From NCBI GenBank assembly GCA_003280245.1, contig QCFN01000006.1, positions 1-58,994 of the forward strand: a stretch of DNA of 58,994 bases, read 5' to 3'. The translations under genes and the position numbers were made by a program. The notes below the pieces were generated by a model that did not search any database, had not been told where the DNA came from, and worked only from the letters and a program-made list of their open reading frames with translations. Below, one piece after another: positions 55,912 through 58,994 of the stretch (positions are counted from its first letter, which is position 1; each line of letters begins with the position of its first letter). Source of the DNA: Prochlorococcus sp. AG-363-J23. Its GTDB lineage: Bacteria; Cyanobacteriota; Cyanobacteriia; PCC-6307; Cyanobiaceae.

Positions 55912-56649
55912 CTAATTAATGATTTCAATAATAGTTCTATCCCCTAGTTTTTTGGGCAGATTTAAGATTCGTTTTGATTTCTGAATTTCTATACCTTCCA
56001 TTGCATCTATAAATGAATTGATAGTATTTAAATCACAGCTTTTTGGGGATCTTTTATCTAAATATTGAACCGGGATTACTCTCCTAGGGTTAAGGATTTT
56101 TACGATTTCGGAAGCTTCAGCTCCGTTATAAACTTTGCTGCTCCCACCTACCCCAATAATCAGCACATCAGGCCTTCCAATTAATATTTTATCTTCGGGC
56201 TTGAGTGGAGCAGCACTACCTCCAAGGTGGGCAAAATTTAATCCTCCCTGTTTCCACCGCCAAATAGTTGCTTGTCCAAATCTTCTTCCTCCAACTCTGT
56301 CATGCGGAGCAGCAAAACCTTCGAATGCAATTCCTTTAATTCTGTAAGATCCAGGCTTTACAAGGAATGGTCCTCTTGCAACTCTAGCTCCTTCATCCGC
56401 TAGTTCAGAACTTGCAAGAATTACATTTGCATTTACTTTCGGCTCTTTCAGTCCTTTGGTGCAGCCAACTGCTTTGAAAGGGTTTATTAATACCGATTTA
56501 CCTTCAGCCTTTATTAATAAAGCGCTATGCCCAAAACTAGTTATGGTTACTCGTTGTGCTTTGGCTAATTTAGGGAAGCAAAGAATAAATCCTGTTAGTG
56601 GCAGTAAATTTATAAAGAAGCGCCTTATAAAGGTGGATTTCCAGGCCAT
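55912..56649 (-). CDS. Metallo-beta-lactamase-fold protein with lost metal ligands, exported
   Basis: The 245-residue protein has an N-terminal signal peptide or anchor ('FFINLLPLTGFILCF', cleavage near 'AKA-Q' at residue 31). It then resembles UlaG/UPF0173 hydrolases: 'TSFGHSALLIKAEGKSVLIN' and 'DVLIIGVGG'. The usual HxHxDH loop is replaced by 'VILASSELADEGARVA', and the expected His near 'VIPVQY' is Gln. One His remains in 'FAHLGGSA'. It probably is not a standard metal-dependent hydrolase. It is last in the minus-strand run, 26 bases after trpG. Confidence 0.8.
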   Translation of the reverse strand: MAWKSTFIRRFFINLLPLTGFILCFPKLAKAQRVTITSFGHSALLIKAEGKSVLINPFKAVGCTKGLKEPKVNANVILASSELADEGARVARGPFLVKPGSYRIKGIAFEGFAAPHDRVGGRRFGQATIWRWKQGGLNFAHLGGSAAPLKPEDKILIGRPDVLIIGVGGSSKVYNGAEASEIVKILNPRRVIPVQYLDKRSPKSCDLNTINSFIDAMEGIEIQKSKRILNLPKKLGDRTIIEIIN

Positions 56650-56675
56650 AAGTCTTTCTCCTTAGTTAAAGGAAG

Positions 56676-57284
56676 TTAGCAGTCTTTATGCATTTGTTCA
56701 GCAATCTGTGCGAAGTTTCTAAGCAACTTGTGTCCTGCTTCTGTTAGAACGCTTTCTGGATGAAATTGTACGCTTTGCAGATGTTTGAATTCTTTATGTT
56801 GAAGCCCCATAATTGTTCCATCTTTTAACCAAGCAATTACGTCTAACGTGTTTGGGAGAGTTTCTTTTTCAACAATTAGGCTGTGGTATCTAGTGGCAAT
56901 TAAAGGTTGAGGTAATCCTTGAAATATTCCTTTTTCTTTGTGCATCACAGGGGAGGTTTTTCCATGCATCAATTCATTGGCTCTGATAATGCGTCCGCCG
57001 TACACTTGCGCAAGTGCTTGGTGTCCTAAGCAAACACCAAGAGTTGGAATATGTGGGGAAAGTTTTTCTAGTACTTCTAAGCAAATACCAGATTGATCTG
57101 GGTCCCCAGGGCCTGGGGAAAGAAGTATTGCTTTGGGAGATAGGTCTTTTATTTCTAGAAGTGTGATCATGTCATTTCGCTTTACTAATACATTTTTTGC
57201 TATGGGGTGATCATCCGCGATCTCGCCTAGATATTGCACTAAATTGAAAGTGAAACTGTCGTAGTTGTCGATTACTAAAATCAT
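56676..57284 (-). CDS. trpG: Anthranilate synthase component II / aminodeoxychorismate glutaminase
   Basis: The 202-residue class I glutamine amidotransferase supplies ammonia to anthranilate synthase (TrpE), and possibly to PabB. 'LVIDNYDSFTFNLVQYLGE' opens it, 'ILLSPGPGDPDQSG' holds the oxyanion loop, 'TLGVCLGHQALAQVYGG' contains the nucleophilic Cys, and 'SVQFHPESVLTEAG' provides the catalytic His and Glu. Length is normal. It lies 13 bases after dgkA on the same strand. trpE is not in the window. Confidence 0.95.
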   Translation of the reverse strand: MILVIDNYDSFTFNLVQYLGEIADDHPIAKNVLVKRNDMITLLEIKDLSPKAILLSPGPGDPDQSGICLEVLEKLSPHIPTLGVCLGHQALAQVYGGRIIRANELMHGKTSPVMHKEKGIFQGLPQPLIATRYHSLIVEKETLPNTLDVIAWLKDGTIMGLQHKEFKHLQSVQFHPESVLTEAGHKLLRNFAQIAEQMHKDC

Positions 57285-57297
57285 TACTTGTTTGCCC

Positions 57298-57756
57298 TCA
57301 AAGTCCTAGCCTGAGAAGAATTGCAGGAAGCAGTAGCAAAATTGCAATCAGAATGGAGCTAATAGAGGCAACTAATACTGCAGCTGCTGCACAATCTTTA
57401 GCAATTCGAGCTAGTGGATGAAATCGACGACCAATAGCTAGGTCAACGACTGCTTCTATAGCTGTGTTTAGCAGTTCAAGTACAAGAACGGCTGTAATCG
57501 TAAGAACAATTATGGATAATTGATTCGGGTTGAGTTTGAGTGTGAGGCCAAGAACTAAAACAAGTATGCTAATGATTGCATGAATCCTAAAGTTCCTTTG
57601 GCTTTTGAAGTTATAACCCAATCCTTTTATCGCATAGCGAAAGCTTGAAGGTAAGTCTCCAGCTATACGCCAAGCTTCTTGACGGCTGGTCGAATGAGGC
57701 TCACGTTCTCGTGCAGCAATTTTAGTGTGAGTCAAATTTTTTCTTGAAGGTATCAT
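57298..57756 (-). CDS. dgkA: Diacylglycerol kinase (undecaprenol kinase family)
   Basis: The 152-residue protein has about 45 basic N-terminal residues and then three membrane helices of the DgkA fold. 'YAIKGLGYNFKSQRNFRIHA' leads in, and the active-site region is 'VLVLELLNTAIEAVVDLA' with 'FHPLARIAKDCAAAAVLVAS', conserving the E-x-x-N-T-A-I-E and the K-D-x-A-A motifs. Gram-positive-like members phosphorylate undecaprenol, Gram-negative ones diacylglycerol; which applies here is not visible. It lies between ybeY and trpG. Confidence 0.92.
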   Translation of the reverse strand: MIPSRKNLTHTKIAAREREPHSTSRQEAWRIAGDLPSSFRYAIKGLGYNFKSQRNFRIHAIISILVLVLGLTLKLNPNQLSIIVLTITAVLVLELLNTAIEAVVDLAIGRRFHPLARIAKDCAAAAVLVASISSILIAILLLLPAILLRLGL

Positions 57757-57771
57757 TTTTTTTGATAGAGT

Positions 57772-58341
57772 TTAGTCGGTATTGTCTTGAACTTTTTGGT
57801 TAGTTCCTAAAAGAAATTCTTGTAAATCAAGCATTTCTGTAAGTGTTTTATCGTCAGGATGGTCCCAACCTAAAAGATGAAGCAATCCATGACTCACTAA
57901 CCAAAGAAGTTCTTGAGTGAGGTGAATTTTCTGTTCTTTAGCTTGACGCTGAGCAGTAGGAATAGAGACTACAATATCTCCAAGCTCGATTTGTTTCTGT
58001 GTTGGGAAAATAGTTTCTTTGTCAATTACAGGAAATGATAGAACGTCAGTCGAAGTATTTTTTTGGCGCCAGATTTTGTTGAGATTTTTAATTGTTAAAT
58101 CATCCGTTAATTCCAAGCCTAAACTAAGGAAATTACTTTTTCGAACTATTTGAGGACAATCTAGAGTAGTATTTTTGCGTATAATTTGAAGCCAAATTTT
58201 GATGTTTTCCTCCCAATAGCCCGAGCTTGTGAGTAATTCTATGGTCTTACAATCATTTGTCGCTGTGGAAATTTCTTTGGATTTAGCTTGAAATGCAAGG
58301 TCAAGAATTAGTTCATTTGTTGTTTGCTCTACGTGGTACAT
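57772..58341 (-). CDS. ybeY: Endoribonuclease YbeY (rRNA maturation factor)
   Basis: The 189-residue zinc-dependent RNase is needed for 16S rRNA 3' end maturation and ribosome quality control. The zinc motif is 'VSHGLLHLLGWDHPDD' (H3 pattern, about residues 146-161) and the preceding strand is 'STDVLSFPVID', a typical YbeY signature. About 35 residues at the N-terminus are not conserved. It starts at ATG 58341, six bases after the DUF3285 gene, and precedes dgkA, which is the usual pairing. Confidence 0.93.
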   Translation of the reverse strand: MYHVEQTTNELILDLAFQAKSKEISTATNDCKTIELLTSSGYWEENIKIWLQIIRKNTTLDCPQIVRKSNFLSLGLELTDDLTIKNLNKIWRQKNTSTDVLSFPVIDKETIFPTQKQIELGDIVVSIPTAQRQAKEQKIHLTQELLWLVSHGLLHLLGWDHPDDKTLTEMLDLQEFLLGTNQKVQDNTD

Positions 58342-58347
58342 ATGAGT

Positions 58348-58527
58348 TTAATTAGGCATATTAGGCCTGCCTAGAGAGGCCAGTAAAAGGATAAATAACC
58401 CAAATCCTAATGCTGTAGATAAGAAATGGATAATGCTTTGGTTCCCTTTTCGAACCATATTTCTCATGGCTAGCTTTACAAAGCTAGGAGGAGGGGTCTG
58501 GGATGTAGTGACTTTTTTAGAATTCAT
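58348..58527 (-). CDS. DUF3285 family small membrane protein, 59 aa
   Basis: A short frame from ATG 58527 to TAA 58348-58350 encodes 59 residues: 'TSQTPPPSFVKLAMRNMVRK' then one membrane helix 'FLSTALGFGLFILLLASLG'. This 'PPPS-VKLAMRNMVRK' opening is the signature I recall for cyanobacterial DUF3285. Function is unknown. It lies between prfB and ybeY with spacings of 19 and 6 bases, so it belongs to the same transcript. It is easily missed because of its size. Confidence 0.85.
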   Translation of the reverse strand: MNSKKVTTSQTPPPSFVKLAMRNMVRKGNQSIIHFLSTALGFGLFILLLASLGRPNMPN

Positions 58528-58546
58528 TGAAGAGTTTTAGTGATTG

Positions 58547-58994
58547 CTATTTGTAGTTGCTTTGTCTTAAAAGTGACTGAATAAATTGATCTAATTGCCC
58601 ATTCATAACACCTTGAACATCGGTTGTTTCTTCTGAAGTACGTAAATCCTTTACCATTTGGTAAGGGTGGAAGACATAATTGCGTATTTGATTGCCCCAG
58701 GCTGCTTCCACTATGTCCCCTCGAATATCTGCAATTTCAGCAGCTCTTTGTTCTTGAGCAATTATCAATAATTTAGCTTTTAGTAATGCCATGGCTTTTT
58801 CTTTGTTTTGGAGTTGTGAACGCTCTTGGGTGCAACGAACTGCTAACCCTGTTGGGATGTGCAGAATGCGAACAGCTGTTTCCACTTTATTGACATTTTG
58901 TCCTCCTGCTCCACCAGAGCGGCTAGTGGTGATTTCTAGATCTTTTTCAGGGATTTCCAGCTCGACTTCTTCGTCTAATTTAGGCATTACTTCA
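58547..58994 (-). CDS. prfB: Peptide chain release factor 2, C-terminal part
   Basis: The frame is open to the right edge of the window, so only the last 149 residues are here. It reads through '[20 protein letters not shown]' and contains the GGQ loop '[16 protein letters not shown]', the peptidyl-tRNA hydrolysis centre, and '[20 protein letters not shown]', all specific to RF2, which recognises UGA and UAA. Any programmed frameshift site lies upstream, outside the window. It leads the minus-strand run prfB-DUF3285-ybeY-dgkA-trpG. Confidence 0.96.
   Translation of the reverse strand, partial: EVMPKLDEEVELEIPEKDLEITTSRSGGAGGQNVNKVETAVRILHIPTGLAVRCTQERSQLQNKEKAMALLKAKLLIIAQEQRAAEIADIRGDIVEAAWGNQIRNYVFHPYQMVKDLRTSEETTDVQGVMNGQLDQFIQSLLRQSNYK

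Overview
The window looks like chromosome of a marine picocyanobacterium of the genus Prochlorococcus. I infer this from low-GC but compact coding sequence, frequent TTG/GTG starts, weak Shine-Dalgarno signals, convergent genes that overlap or nearly touch, and gene orders I recall from that genus: flavodiiron-alaS-speA-ndk-thiO-gatB-coaE-argJ, eno-gloA-clpB2-secE-nusG-rplK-rplA-rplJ-rplL, and prfB-DUF3285-ybeY-dgkA-trpG. A low-light-adapted lineage is my guess. No 16S or marker gene fixes the strain.

Layout. (1) 1-7996, minus strand: SNF2 helicase, SWIM zinc-finger protein, MEKHLA (PAS-like) protein, a complete TRAP transporter (dctP-dctQ-dctM), then a flavodiiron protein cut by the left edge. 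(2) 8301-18186: housekeeping block alaS, speA, ndk, thiO, gatB, coaE, argJ. (3) 18206-23281: an AT-rich accessory island between two conserved blocks. It holds an unrecognised 210-aa protein, a decayed outer-membrane beta-barrel pseudogene, two minus-strand methyltransferase-fold proteins, a sulfotransferase and a plus-strand TylF-type methyltransferase. (4) 23665-27536: small conserved proteins (61, 44, 67, 58, 159 and 96 aa) and an ABC1/UbiB kinase-like protein. (5) 27540-35719: eno, gloA, clpB2, secE, nusG and the rplKAJL ribosomal cluster with structured leaders, closed by hairpins. (6) 36098-46111: rnhA with a C-terminal extension, pyrD, a CobC/CobD-like enzyme, murG, a secreted protein, pgk, rbgA, rluD and a double-ATPase ABC protein. 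(7) 46137-58994: spoT, selO, DUF2062, mnmE, nadC, argS, a hisC-like gene, then the minus-strand run prfB-DUF3285-ybeY-dgkA-trpG and a beta-lactamase-fold protein with lost metal ligands.

Most genes serve translation, cofactor and amino-acid synthesis, and glycolysis. The accessory interest lies in organic-acid uptake (TRAP), the SNF2/SWIM/MEKHLA cluster and the methyltransferase/sulfotransferase island. The island is the best candidate for an undescribed pathway, plausibly modifying a surface glycan or secreted metabolite, but the sequence does not identify the product. I saw no tRNA, rRNA, CRISPR array, insertion sequence or phage integrase.
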